This document shows, piece after piece, positions 5,261 to 11,936 of a stretch of 11,969 nucleotides of DNA (the first letter of the stretch is position 1; each line of letters starts with the position of its first letter). The notes beneath the pieces were generated by a model, which worked only from the letters and a program-made list of their open reading frames with translations, was not told the origin of the DNA and ran no database searches. A program made the translations under genes and the position numbers. This stretch comes from Dialister sp. UBA734 (GTDB lineage Bacteria; Bacillota; Negativicutes; Veillonellales; Dialisteraceae), in NCBI GenBank assembly GCA_002297935.1, contig DBLC01000004.1, positions 10,009 through 21,977 of the forward strand, written 5' to 3'.

Positions 5261-6780
5261 CTTTTCTTGTCCCAATATTCCACTTCAATGCCAACTACTT
5301 TGGAGTTGAATCCACTGTTGTCTTTCTGGCAATAGTGGTTCGTAGCCCGCAGGACGTATTTGAATCCCAGGTAAATCATAGGCACGTTGGCGTATACCAT
5401 GATGATATTGGCCAAGTCGGAGAAGGCCCACAGGTTGGACAGGTCATAACCAGCAATGTTACAGGAAATACCAAACGCAGCCACGAAGATACAAAGAATG
5501 CGAATGAAATTGATAAACGCCTGGTTACTGGAAATACGGTTTGCAGAAATTTCAGAGAAAGAAACGAAACCGATCACGCAAGTGTAGGCGAAAAGGCAGA
5601 AGCAGATGGATACCAGAATCAGCACCAAGGTCTGCAGCATTTCCGGTGCCATCGCATTCATAGAAAGCAGGAACTTCGGATAAGTCTTTGCGGCTTTCCA
5701 TGCTTCCGGATTGACGCCCCACTGATGAGCCATGACGATGATGAAACCGGTCATGGTGCAAATCACGTGGGTATCCAGGAAAACACCGAGCGCAGAAATG
5801 ATGCCCTGTTCGCAAGGATGCTTGGCATCTGCTGCAGCGGCTGCCATGGTGATGGTGCCCTGACCGGCTTCATTGGACATAAGACCACGTTTCACGCCCT
5901 GCAGCAATGCGGTGCCGAAGAATCCGCCAAAGATAGCTTCCGGCGTGAAGGCCCCTTCAAAGACAGCCCCAAAGAAATAGGGCACGCTATTCAGATTGGT
6001 CACAATGAGAAGCAAAACGGTCAAGATATAAATCACGGCCATGACCGGAACCAGACGATCCGCCCATTTGCCGATACGCTTGATCCCGCCAAAAGCCATG
6101 AATGCCACCAGAACCAAGACGACCACAGAGCCCACATAGTAGAAGGTGGACTGTAGTTCAAAGTGAAGGCCTGTCACCATTTCTGCAATGGCTCCCGCCG
6201 AGGTGATAACGTTCAAGCCTTGCGCTGGGAGACACATGAGGGCATAGAAAATATACATGCCAGACAAAAGCACGCCTACCCATGCTTTATTGCCGCAAAG
6301 CCGACGCGCATAGAAAGGAAGACCACCAACGAAGGTGTCACCCCGTTTTTCCTTGAAAATCTGTGCCAACGTCGCTTCGGTGTACGCCGTAGCCATCCCA
6401 AAGAACGCAGAAATCCACATCCAGAACAACGCCCCCGGCCCCCCTGCGGCAATAGCCCCGGTGACCCCGATGATATTTCCTGGGCCGACACGCATGGCGG
6501 TAGACAAAAGGAACGCCGTCAAAGGCGAAACACCTGTCGAAATCTGGCGATGTTCCATCAGCGTCTGCAGTCCCGCCTTGAACTTCCGCACCTGGATGAA
6601 ACTCAACCGGAACGTGAAATAAATCCCAGAGCCTACCAGGACAATGATTGCCAAAGAGAAAGACCCCAGAATCGGAATGGCCTTCCAGAAATCAAACATC
6701 TTCGGGAAATCCCAAAAGAAATCCGATACCGGCGTAACAAAACTCAGCACCGCGTTCAATGCGGCAAATAAATTTTCCAT
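5248..6780 (-). CDS. AGCS-family sodium:alanine/glycine symporter
   Basis: A 510-residue cytoplasmic-membrane transporter that should import a small neutral amino acid (alanine or glycine in characterised members) with sodium. The family signature is clear: G99-P-G-N-I-I-G-V followed by G113-G-P-G-A-L-F-W-M-W-I, then A-Y-T-E-A-T-L-A-Q. About ten to eleven hydrophobic helices are visible, beginning near residue 36, with a positively charged loop (R64-K-F-K) after the first. A GAGGAAAA ribosome site lies about 5 bases before the ATG at 6780. The last three residues and the stop are encoded by intergenic heptamer repeats. The aminotransferase upstream is on the same strand, 305 bases away, suggesting linked amino-acid metabolism but not clearly one operon. 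Substrate is inferred from the family. Confidence 0.93.
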   Translation of the reverse strand: MENLFAALNAVLSFVTPVSDFFWDFPKMFDFWKAIPILGSFSLAIIVLVGSGIYFTFRLSFIQVRKFKAGLQTLMEHRQISTGVSPLTAFLLSTAMRVGPGNIIGVTGAIAAGGPGALFWMWISAFFGMATAYTEATLAQIFKEKRGDTFVGGLPFYARRLCGNKAWVGVLLSGMYIFYALMCLPAQGLNVITSAGAIAEMVTGLHFELQSTFYYVGSVVVLVLVAFMAFGGIKRIGKWADRLVPVMAVIYILTVLLLIVTNLNSVPYFFGAVFEGAFTPEAIFGGFFGTALLQGVKRGLMSNEAGQGTITMAAAAADAKHPCEQGIISALGVFLDTHVICTMTGFIIVMAHQWGVNPEAWKAAKTYPKFLLSMNAMAPEMLQTLVLILVSICFCLFAYTCVIGFVSFSEISANRISSNQAFINFIRILCIFVAAFGISCNIAGYDLSNLWAFSDLANIIMVYANVPMIYLGFKYVLRATNHYCQKDNSGFNSKVVGIEVEYWDKKSSEK

Positions 6781-6820
6781 GTACTTTTCCTCATTTTTAT
6801 AATTCGGGATTAAGACCGAC

Positions 6821-6850
6821 AGAGTCAGGTTTCACGTGAACTATGACTCT
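6821..6850. promoter_or_regulatory. 30-base palindrome with parS-like core upstream of the symporter
   Basis: AGAGTCA (6821-6827) and TGACTCT (6844-6850) flank a perfect TTCACGTGAA (6831-6840) around one centre at 6835.5; 12 of 15 base pairs are symmetric. The core matches 13 of 16 bases of the Firmicute parS consensus TGTTTCACGTGAAACA. It lies about 40-70 bases before the AGCS start, so a repressor or activator operator is equally possible. Function is not established. Confidence 0.4.
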
Positions 6851-7048
6851 ATGGGTTATTATTCTGCCTTACTCTTTCCACTAACACGCAGATGCTTTCC
6901 CTTGCGATAGGGTTAAACAGGTTATAAAAGGTTATGACACTAGCGAAAATCTCATAACCCTTTATAACCCCTTTTAACCTTTTGGCAAGCGGTAGCATCT
7001 ACCTATTAATCAAAAGGAACACGGCAAAATAATAACCTTTTCAAAAAC

Positions 7049-7062
7049 GTTTCCCGTGAAAC
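7049..7062. promoter_or_regulatory. Second parS/Noc-site-like sequence
   Basis: GTTTCCCGTGAAAC differs from the inner parS consensus by a single base (C for A) and lies between parS (TTCACGTGAA) and the B. subtilis Noc site (ATTTCCCGGGAAAT). It is followed by ATGACTC, repeating the right arm of the palindrome at 6821-6850, but its left arm is absent. It sits just downstream of the aminotransferase stop. Confidence 0.35.
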
Positions 7063-7085
7063 ATGACTCCATGAAATCTCACCAC

Positions 7086-8336
7086 TTACTGTTCTGCTCC
7101 AGCCGCTTTGATAGCCACAGCCAGCTTATGGGCCAGGCCCACCATTTTCTTCTTAGACACAGAGCACACAGCCAGACGAATGCCCTTCTTCAACGGCACC
7201 ATGAACACATTTTCCTTTTCCAGATAATCGCACACTTCCTGAGAGTGGGTCACCGGAATGGTGATGAAGAAACCAGAAATATAAGGCACGAATTTCACAC
7301 CTTCTTCTTTGGCTTCCTTCATGAAGATGGCTGCTCTATCCTGGATAAGCTGGAAATATTTCGCCCGTTCTGCATCCAGTTTTTCAATCTTCGCCGGATC
7401 CTGGCAAATATGAATCATGGCATTCTGAGCGGCACTGTTGCAGTTGGACCAAGTGGCACGGCTGGTGTACTGGTTGATATCGACGAATTCTTTAATGACG
7501 TCTTTATCAGAAGAAATACCAATCATAGCCCCCATGCGCTGCCCATACATGGTGAACCCTTTTGACAGAGTATAGGCACAAACCACCAGGATATTCTTCG
7601 GAAGGCCACCAAAGACTTTAAAGAACTTGCGGCATTCCTGCTTTTCCCCACTGTAATCGAGATATGCCACATCAGGAATCAAAATGGCTTTCTTGTCTCC
7701 ATCTTTCACAGCATCTTTCAATACATCCACCGCAGACTGCCATTCTGCTACGGACATGCAATAGCCAGTCGGGTTGTTGGCGATCCCATTCAGAATAATC
7801 ACCACCTGGTCCTGCTTGGAAAGCACATCGTTGACAGCTTCCGCAAAAGCTTCTTTATTGAAATGGCCCTCTTTGGTCAAGAAAGAGAAGGTCCGCACCT
7901 TGCGGTTGTTATCATCAATCAAGCTGTCATAAGCGCCCCAGTGCCAATCGGTGATGAGCACTTCATCGCCCACTTCGGAATAATTGTGCACCACATGATG
8001 GAGCACCCCGGTACCGCCAGGGGTAGAGCACGCATCGATGTATCCATCCGGACGGGATTCGCCGAAACACTGGTCGATACAGTCATCCAGGAACGCACGA
8101 TAGCCCTGAATCGGTGCATAGGCGCAGAATTCCTTCGGAGACAAATGATTCAATGCCTCCTTCACCACATCCAGCACCACCAGACTGCCGTCTTCATCCA
8201 GAATAGATCCCACCGTGGCATTGACTACATTTTCCACGCCAATCTTTTCTGCCAATGCAATGGCCCGATTATTGGCTGCAAAAATATTATCTTCCGCACT
8301 TTTTCCCTTCGCATGAGGTGCTGCTACACTATACAT
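7086..8336 (-). CDS. Class I/II PLP-dependent aminotransferase (aspartate/aromatic type)
   Basis: A 416-residue fold-type I aminotransferase resembling the aspartate/tyrosine/aromatic group. Visible motifs: G107-G-T-G (PLP phosphate loop), W131-H-W, N187-N-P-T-G, P221-D222-V-A-Y225 (pyridine-nitrogen Asp and ring Tyr), S258-K259-G-F with the Schiff-base lysine, R267, and R387 (GIRLAVCSVS) for the substrate alpha-carboxylate. It should move amino groups between aspartate or an aromatic amino acid and 2-oxoglutarate; the exact substrate cannot be set. The open frame extends back to 8429, but the extra 31 residues are encoded by nonamer repeats and precede an excellent AAAGGAGG site (8346-8353), so ATG 8336 is the start. 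The symporter follows downstream after palindrome B. Confidence 0.92.
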   Translation of the reverse strand: MYSVAAPHAKGKSAEDNIFAANNRAIALAEKIGVENVVNATVGSILDEDGSLVVLDVVKEALNHLSPKEFCAYAPIQGYRAFLDDCIDQCFGESRPDGYIDACSTPGGTGVLHHVVHNYSEVGDEVLITDWHWGAYDSLIDDNNRKVRTFSFLTKEGHFNKEAFAEAVNDVLSKQDQVVIILNGIANNPTGYCMSVAEWQSAVDVLKDAVKDGDKKAILIPDVAYLDYSGEKQECRKFFKVFGGLPKNILVVCAYTLSKGFTMYGQRMGAMIGISSDKDVIKEFVDINQYTSRATWSNCNSAAQNAMIHICQDPAKIEKLDAERAKYFQLIQDRAAIFMKEAKEEGVKFVPYISGFFITIPVTHSQEVCDYLEKENVFMVPLKKGIRLAVCSVSKKKMVGLAHKLAVAIKAAGAEQ

Positions 8337-8360
8337 ATTACTATTCCTCCTTTGAAATAC

Positions 8361-8709
8361 AGGATTCTCAGGTTTCTCAAGTTGCTCAGATTTCTCATGC
8401 CTCTCGCATATGCGGATAACCATGAGCATAGTATGTTTACGAATTAACAGCTCAGCTTTCCCACTTAGAAAATAATGTTAGCTCTTGATAAAAACTATAT
8501 ATGCAGAAATACATTTAGCACACTTAACTTCTATGGAATACATGCTAACGTCTTGTCTCCCCCGCCGGGGGAGACTAAAAGAGGGGGCTGCGCAAGCGGT
8601 ATATTTCTCCATATGTACGATACAAGAACAGGGGCGTTGAATCACTAACATATCCATATCGTACAAGAAACCTGAGCCACTTGAGAAACCTGCGTAACCT
8701 ATGTAACCT
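8361..8709. repeat. Nonamer arrays in inverted orientation around a 270-base core
   Basis: Left array (8361-8405) has five 9-base units such as AGGTTTCTC and AAGTTGCTC; right array (8665-8709) has five units in the opposite orientation such as GAGAAACCT and GAGCCACTT. Positions 8370-8396 match the complement of 8665-8691 at 24 of 27 bases, so the arrays act as terminal inverted repeats of a roughly 320-base element. The core holds the stem-loop at 8555-8575 and an inverted GTACGATA/TATCGTAC pair (8615-8622, 8657-8664). No gene is supported here. The element ends just before the aminotransferase ribosome site, so it probably forms that gene's leader or promoter region. Confidence 0.7.
8555..8575. 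repeat. Perfect GC-rich stem-loop
   Basis: GTCTCCCCC and GGGGGAGAC form a perfect 9-bp stem with a GCC loop. No T-run follows on either strand, so it is not a typical intrinsic terminator; it looks like the folded core of a dispersed intergenic repeat, followed by AAAAGAGGGGGCTG. Confidence 0.7.
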
Positions 8710-8717
8710 GTCCCAAC

Positions 8718-8752
8718 AAAAAAAGCCTACAACAAAACTACGTTGCTGTAGA
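8718..8752 (-). terminator. Possible minus-strand terminator
   Basis: Read on the minus strand, GTCTACAGCAAC (8741-8752) pairs with GTTGTAGGC (8725-8733) with one bulge and is followed by TTTTTTT. It could end transcription from the zinc-ribbon gene at 9037-9786, about 280 bases upstream. The imperfect stem lowers confidence. Confidence 0.45.
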
Positions 8753-8829
8753 CTCCGTCGTCCTGATAGGGTTATGTAATTGACTGTCATTATTATAAAG
8801 CAAAAAGAATAAAAATACAACTTAAACCA

Positions 8830-9044
8830 GTGCGTAATGCGGAGTGCGGAGTGCGTAATGTTGGAAGGGGCGCACAAAATTTAGAAGCGCCCCAATCCCC
8901 CTTTATAAAAAATAAAACGGTATGCATGCTAAGTGGAATCAATCCATACGAAGCGTGCATACCATTTTATTTGTATACTTTGCGGCGCTTTATAAGTTAT
9001 GCGCCGCCACCTTCATTACGCACTACGCACTTCGCATTACGCAT
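8830..9044. repeat. Heptamer-ended hairpin repeat element, copy 2 (long form)
   Basis: A 215-base relative of the element at 959-1114 in the same orientation. Terminal repeats 8830-8860 and 9014-9044 match at 28 of 31 bases. GGGGCGC (8867-8873)/GCGCCCC (8887-8893) and GCGGCGC (8982-8988)/GCGCCGC (9001-9007) repeat the two stem-loops. Between them this copy carries an additional stem, 8912-8930 with 8952-8970 (17 of 19 paired), absent from copy 1. Its right end runs into the 3' end of the zinc-ribbon gene and contributes the final alanine codon and stop. Confidence 0.87.
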
Positions 9045-9786
9045 TATTCTTAAAAGGGTTTACCAACCGAATGATCCACCGTTCTCCGCCGGTGAACTTG
9101 CTGTTGTATTTCCGAGCCGTATCTTCATACCGTTTTGACAGATCGGCCACGGCCTTTTCCAAAGAAGAAATGGTCTCCACCACGTGATCGGACCGCATAT
9201 CTTGTCCGCACACCGGACACAGCGGCGGCGTCACGTAGTTCGCATTCACCTTGGACTTGCAATGCATACAGGAAATAAATTCGCCGGTGAACTTCTTCTC
9301 ATTCTGTGTTTTTCGATACGAAATGAGCTTTTCTTCCTTCTCCCGCAACCGCTTCTCCAAAGACACCATCTGCGGCGACGGGGGAATGCCGATTTTGTAC
9401 TTCACCGCATAGGACGTAGGAATCTCCGCCAAATACTCCTTCGCCTGTCCCACCGTATTGCACACCTTTTCTTTAAAGAACAATCCTTTAAAGATCCGAT
9501 TCGCCTCCCGCTTGGTAAATCCTTCTGCTACCAGTTCCTCTTTCATCTGGTCTTTGATTTCTTGGGTCGGGTGAGTGATGTCAAATTCATAAAACTTCAC
9601 ATCCCAAAGCTCTGCGGCGAGCTTCTTCGGTGCGTCTTCGACGATCTTTTGTTTCTTCACTGCCACTTTCTTTTCCGCTCTGACTGTCTCCTTCTTGCCT
9701 CGCGACTTCGGAACCCTCTTTTCCGGTTCCTCCGCCTCTGCAAAAGAAAACAAATCCGCCTCTTCTACCTTCGCTTTTCGTGCCAT
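9037..9786 (-). CDS. Unrecognised basic coiled-coil protein with zinc ribbon
   Basis: I do not recognise this 249-residue protein. Residues 1-55 are a low-complexity, Lys/Glu-rich tail, probably disordered. Residues 75-125 form a predicted helical region (EIKDQMKEELVAEGFTKREA). Residues 142-165 look like a coiled coil. C173-x2-C176 and C190-x2-C193 form a zinc ribbon with a 13-residue spacer, followed by a second helix (about 205-230) and a conserved-looking tail (GGERWIIRLVNPF). No membrane segment or signal is seen. This layout suggests nucleic-acid or protein binding, without further support. AGGAGGTG about 6 bases before ATG 9786 fixes the start. It is alone on its strand, flanked by repeats, with its last codon and stop inside the repeat at 9014-9044. 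Confidence 0.8.
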   Translation of the reverse strand: MARKAKVEEADLFSFAEAEEPEKRVPKSRGKKETVRAEKKVAVKKQKIVEDAPKKLAAELWDVKFYEFDITHPTQEIKDQMKEELVAEGFTKREANRIFKGLFFKEKVCNTVGQAKEYLAEIPTSYAVKYKIGIPPSPQMVSLEKRLREKEEKLISYRKTQNEKKFTGEFISCMHCKSKVNANYVTPPLCPVCGQDMRSDHVVETISSLEKAVADLSKRYEDTARKYNSKFTGGERWIIRLVNPFKNNA

Positions 9787-9849
9787 ACCGCACCTCCTGT
9801 ATTATGTCATCATAGCATGGATGGAGAGGAAGAGACAAGGGTAAAGTGG

Positions 9850-9912
9850 GCAGTAGGCAGTAGGCGGTTGTTGGTTGTTGGTTGTCGGTTGTCGGTTAAC
9901 GGTTGTCGGTAA
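9850..9912. repeat. Degenerate heptamer array, nine units
   Basis: Nine head-to-tail 7-base units: GCAGTAG twice, GCGGTTG, TTGGTTG twice, TCGGTTG, TCGGTTA, ACGGTTG and TCGGTAA. The unit drifts gradually along the array while the period stays exactly 7. It lies about 60 bases upstream of the zinc-ribbon gene and has no inverted partner nearby. Confidence 0.85.
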
Positions 9913-9937
9913 TTCAGTGTTTTCTTAGCCATCTCCG

Positions 9938-10017
9938 TCATTTCGACCGACGGGATTTGTGCTGACTGACGCAGCAGGGTAGTCCGGTACTATGTTAGTC
10001 AAAAGTGGAGAAATCTC
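9938..10017. repeat. Probable dispersed intergenic repeat (TCATTTCGACC...GTGGAGAAATCTC)
   Basis: The segment begins GTCATTTCGACCGACGG and ends GTGGAGAAATCTC, a pairing of ends that I recall from common intergenic repeats in anaerobic Firmicutes and Bacteroidetes. ATTTC near the left end is the complement of GAAAT near the right end, and the interior holds CTGACTGACGCAGCAG, which can fold. Only one copy is in this window, so assignment rests on memory. The remainder of 10018-10175 shows nothing that I can name. Confidence 0.35.
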
Positions 10018-10175
10018 AAATCTCCAGCGGAATTTCATCCAACTGAACCTCACCATAACGGGATGTCTTCCACCAATTCATTAGAAAGTTAGAGCAACAT
10101 TTGAAAATATTAATCTGCCGTTCGCTTATATTATTTGAACATATCGGTTATACTACATTTAAAACAACCATATCA

Positions 10176-10285
10176 GGTTTAAGGTTTCCTCTCCGCATTC
10201 ATCATTCACAAATGCAATGTCATGATAGTGTCATAGGTTTAAGGTTTGAATACAGCCCCCAAACCTTAAACCCTAAACCTTAACC
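10176..10285. repeat. GGTTTAAGGTTT repeats with perfect 13-bp hairpin
   Basis: GGTTTAAGGTTT occurs directly at 10176-10187 and 10236-10247, and inverted at 10261-10272, after which CCTAAACCTTAACC continues. GGTTTAAGGTTTG (10236-10248) and CAAACCTTAAACC (10260-10272) form a perfect 13-bp stem with an 11-base loop. Units again follow a 7-base period (GTTTAAG, AAACCTT, AAACCCT). No T-run follows, so a terminator is unlikely. It lies about 90-200 bases before the polymerase gene. Confidence 0.75.
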
Positions 10286-10375
10286 CCAAAACCAAATCCC
10301 TACCACGCTAAAGGCAACTCCCAATATGAATAAACACGCCCCATTTCCCCAACATCTCCCAGTGAGGACATCCCT

Positions 10376-11632
10376 ATGAAAAGAACTTATATCTGCATTG
10401 ACTTGAAAAGTTACTACGCCTCCGTCGAATGTGTACAACGAGGCCTAGACCCATTCACCACCAACTTGGTGGTAGCCGATCCCACACGAGGCCCCGGTGC
10501 GCTGTGCCTAGCCATCAGCCCTGCCTTGAAAGCCCTAGGCGTCAGGAATCGTTGCCGCCTCTATGAAATTCCCAGAAATATTCCCTACATCACCGCCATG
10601 CCGCGGATGAGACTCTACATGGAACAATCAGCAGCCATCTATCAAATCTATCTCCGATACATCGCGCCGGAAGACCTATTTCCCTATTCCATCGATGAAT
10701 GTTTCCTGGATGTGACACCCTACCACTCACTATACCAGAAATCAGGACCCCAAATGGCCCAATTTCTGATGAACCAAGTCTTTCGAGAAACAGGCATCTG
10801 TGCCACCGCCGGCATTGGCCCCAATTTATTTCTAGCCAAAATCGCCATGGACATCCTAGCCAAGCACCTTCCCACCCACATTGGCAGCTTAGATGAAACC
10901 TCATTTCGACAAACCATGTGGCACCACCGGCCCATCACCGACTTTTGGCAAATCGCCTCCGGCACGGCCCGCAAACTGGAAAAACTGGGCGTCTACGACC
11001 TATACGGCATCACCCGCCTGCCAGAACACACGTTATATAAAACTTTTGGTAAACAAGCCGAATACCTGATCGATCACGCCTGGGGCCGCGAACCTTGCAC
11101 CATCGAAGACATCCGGAATTACCGACCGGAAAATCGCTCCCTTTCCACAGGACAAGTGCTCTTTGAAGACTATACCGCCACCGATGCCAAGATTCTCATC
11201 TATGAAATGGCAGAAACCCTCATCCAGGAACTACTCGACAAAGACCTTCTCACCCAGGGGATTTCCCTGCACATCGGATACAGCGGCCGCCACCTGTCCA
11301 GCCAGGGCAGCCATAAACTGGAACAACCCACCGATAGCCCTCGCATGATTCAAGAAGCCTTTGCCGCGTTGTACCAAGAAAAAGTAGACCCACACCTACC
11401 GATTCGGCAGCTCAACCTCAGCGTAGAGCGCATTCAACCTGCGGGGTCGCAGCTTTACCAAAACAATTTATTCATCCATCCCGCCCTGGACAAGCAAGAC
11501 AAAACCATCGAAAAAGTCATGATTGCCATAAAAAAGAAGCATGGCAAAAACGCCATACTTCGAGGAATCAACTATCTGCCCAGAGCGAACCAACGGAAAC
11601 GAAATACACTCATAGGAGGACACCATGCCTAA
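10376..11632 (+). CDS. Y-family DNA polymerase, UvrX type
   Basis: A 418-residue translesion polymerase of the UmuC/DinB superfamily, closest in style to Firmicute UvrX/YqjW proteins. Such enzymes copy past damaged bases with low fidelity. Catalytic metal ligands are visible: D9 in C-I-D-L-K-S-Y-Y, and D107-E108 in Y104-S-I-D-E-C-F-L-D. Tyr14 occupies the steric-gate position. A helix-hairpin-helix-like segment (residues about 180-225, FWQIASGTARKLEKLGVYDLYGI) and a little-finger region (about 250-370) follow. GTGAGG at 10362-10367 serves as ribosome site for ATG 10376. Its last 8 bases overlap the YolD-like gene. The family is often SOS-controlled and often carried by plasmids and phages, but no convincing LexA site is visible upstream. 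Coding strand is unusually C-rich. Confidence 0.92.
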   Translation: MKRTYICIDLKSYYASVECVQRGLDPFTTNLVVADPTRGPGALCLAISPALKALGVRNRCRLYEIPRNIPYITAMPRMRLYMEQSAAIYQIYLRYIAPEDLFPYSIDECFLDVTPYHSLYQKSGPQMAQFLMNQVFRETGICATAGIGPNLFLAKIAMDILAKHLPTHIGSLDETSFRQTMWHHRPITDFWQIASGTARKLEKLGVYDLYGITRLPEHTLYKTFGKQAEYLIDHAWGREPCTIEDIRNYRPENRSLSTGQVLFEDYTATDAKILIYEMAETLIQELLDKDLLTQGISLHIGYSGRHLSSQGSHKLEQPTDSPRMIQEAFAALYQEKVDPHLPIRQLNLSVERIQPAGSQLYQNNLFIHPALDKQDKTIEKVMIAIKKKHGKNAILRGINYLPRANQRKRNTLIGGHHA

Positions 11633-11936
11633 TGTCAAACGAGCCATTCAATTCATGCCCTTCAACGGCCTTCGAGGCTACGAAAGCCTGGTCGCCCAAG
11701 CCGAGCATCCCGTTCTTCCTCAGAGAGAAATTACCGAAGACCGCGCCGCCCGGCTCAACCAGAAACTCCTTTCCCTCTACAAAGGCGAAACCATCATCGC
11801 CACCTACTACACAGGAAAAAATTACAAAGCCACCATCTGCTGCGTTAAAGAAGTAGATCCCATTTTCAAAATTCTTCGAACCGACAAAGGAAATATCCCC
11901 TTCCCCGCCTTGTGGGAGTTAGAAACAGGATTTTAA
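11625..11936 (+). CDS. YolD-like small protein
   Basis: A 103-residue cytoplasmic protein matching the general pattern of YolD-like proteins: an N-terminal PF-x-A/G-L-x-G-Y segment (residues 12-19), an acidic turn and helix (T37-E-D-R-A-A-R-L-N-Q-K-L), then beta-strands around G54-E-T-I-I-A-T-Y-Y and I79-F-K-I-L. In Bacillus, yolD-like genes (yqjX beside yqjW, yolD near uvrX) accompany Y-family polymerases, and the same arrangement is seen here. The biochemical role is not firmly known; a regulatory or accessory role for the polymerase is inferred. Ribosome site AGGAGG (11614-11619) lies inside the polymerase gene, and the 8-base overlap implies coupled expression. Confidence 0.78.
   Translation: MPNVKRAIQFMPFNGLRGYESLVAQAEHPVLPQREITEDRAARLNQKLLSLYKGETIIATYYTGKNYKATICCVKEVDPIFKILRTDKGNIPFPALWELETGF

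Larger units (their letters stand above)
6821..7069. repeat. Large imperfect palindrome B with parS-like ends (6781-7085 gap)
   Basis: Almost the whole 305-base gap is one imperfect inverted repeat. Outer parts pair GAGTCAGGTTTCACGTGAAC (6822-6841) with the complement of 7049-7069 (GTTTCCCGTGAAACATGACTC), then GGTTATTATTCTGCC with its near-complement at 7023-7037, then AGATGCT with AGCATCT. The centre is a strong stem: 6911-6937 against 6952-6979, with the GGTTATAAAAGGTTATGA motif shared with palindrome A. No reading frame is supported. It lies downstream of the aminotransferase and upstream of the symporter (both minus strand), so it could affect termination of one and control of the other. 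Confidence 0.72.

Noticed and set aside
5335..6156. Long plus-strand open frame opposite the symporter
   Set aside because: Antisense shadow of a well-supported transporter gene; rich in His, Gln and Asn with no family motif or ribosome site.
8337..8429. N-terminal extension of the aminotransferase
   Set aside because: It is encoded by nonamer repeats and lies upstream of a near-perfect AAAGGAGG site; the ATG at 8336 is better.
7056..8447. Plus-strand open frames opposite the aminotransferase
   Set aside because: Shadows of the real gene with unnatural composition and no start signals.
8555..8575. Intrinsic terminator
   Set aside because: Strong stem but no T-run on either strand.
8478..8877. 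Small minus-strand open frames between the aminotransferase and the zinc-ribbon gene
   Set aside because: They run through hairpins and repeat arrays, lack ribosome sites and show no recognisable protein features.
9850..9912. CRISPR-like array
   Set aside because: The units are contiguous 7-mers with no spacers, and no cas genes are present; the same holds for the other short-repeat arrays.
10137..10149. Possible LexA box GAACATATCGGTT
   Set aside because: Only the left half-site fits GAAC-N4-GTTC; the right half is offset and the site is more than 220 bases before the gene.
10260..10285. Telomere repeat (AAACCCT)
   Set aside because: Only one exact unit within drifting heptamers in an otherwise bacterial sequence; resemblance is coincidental.
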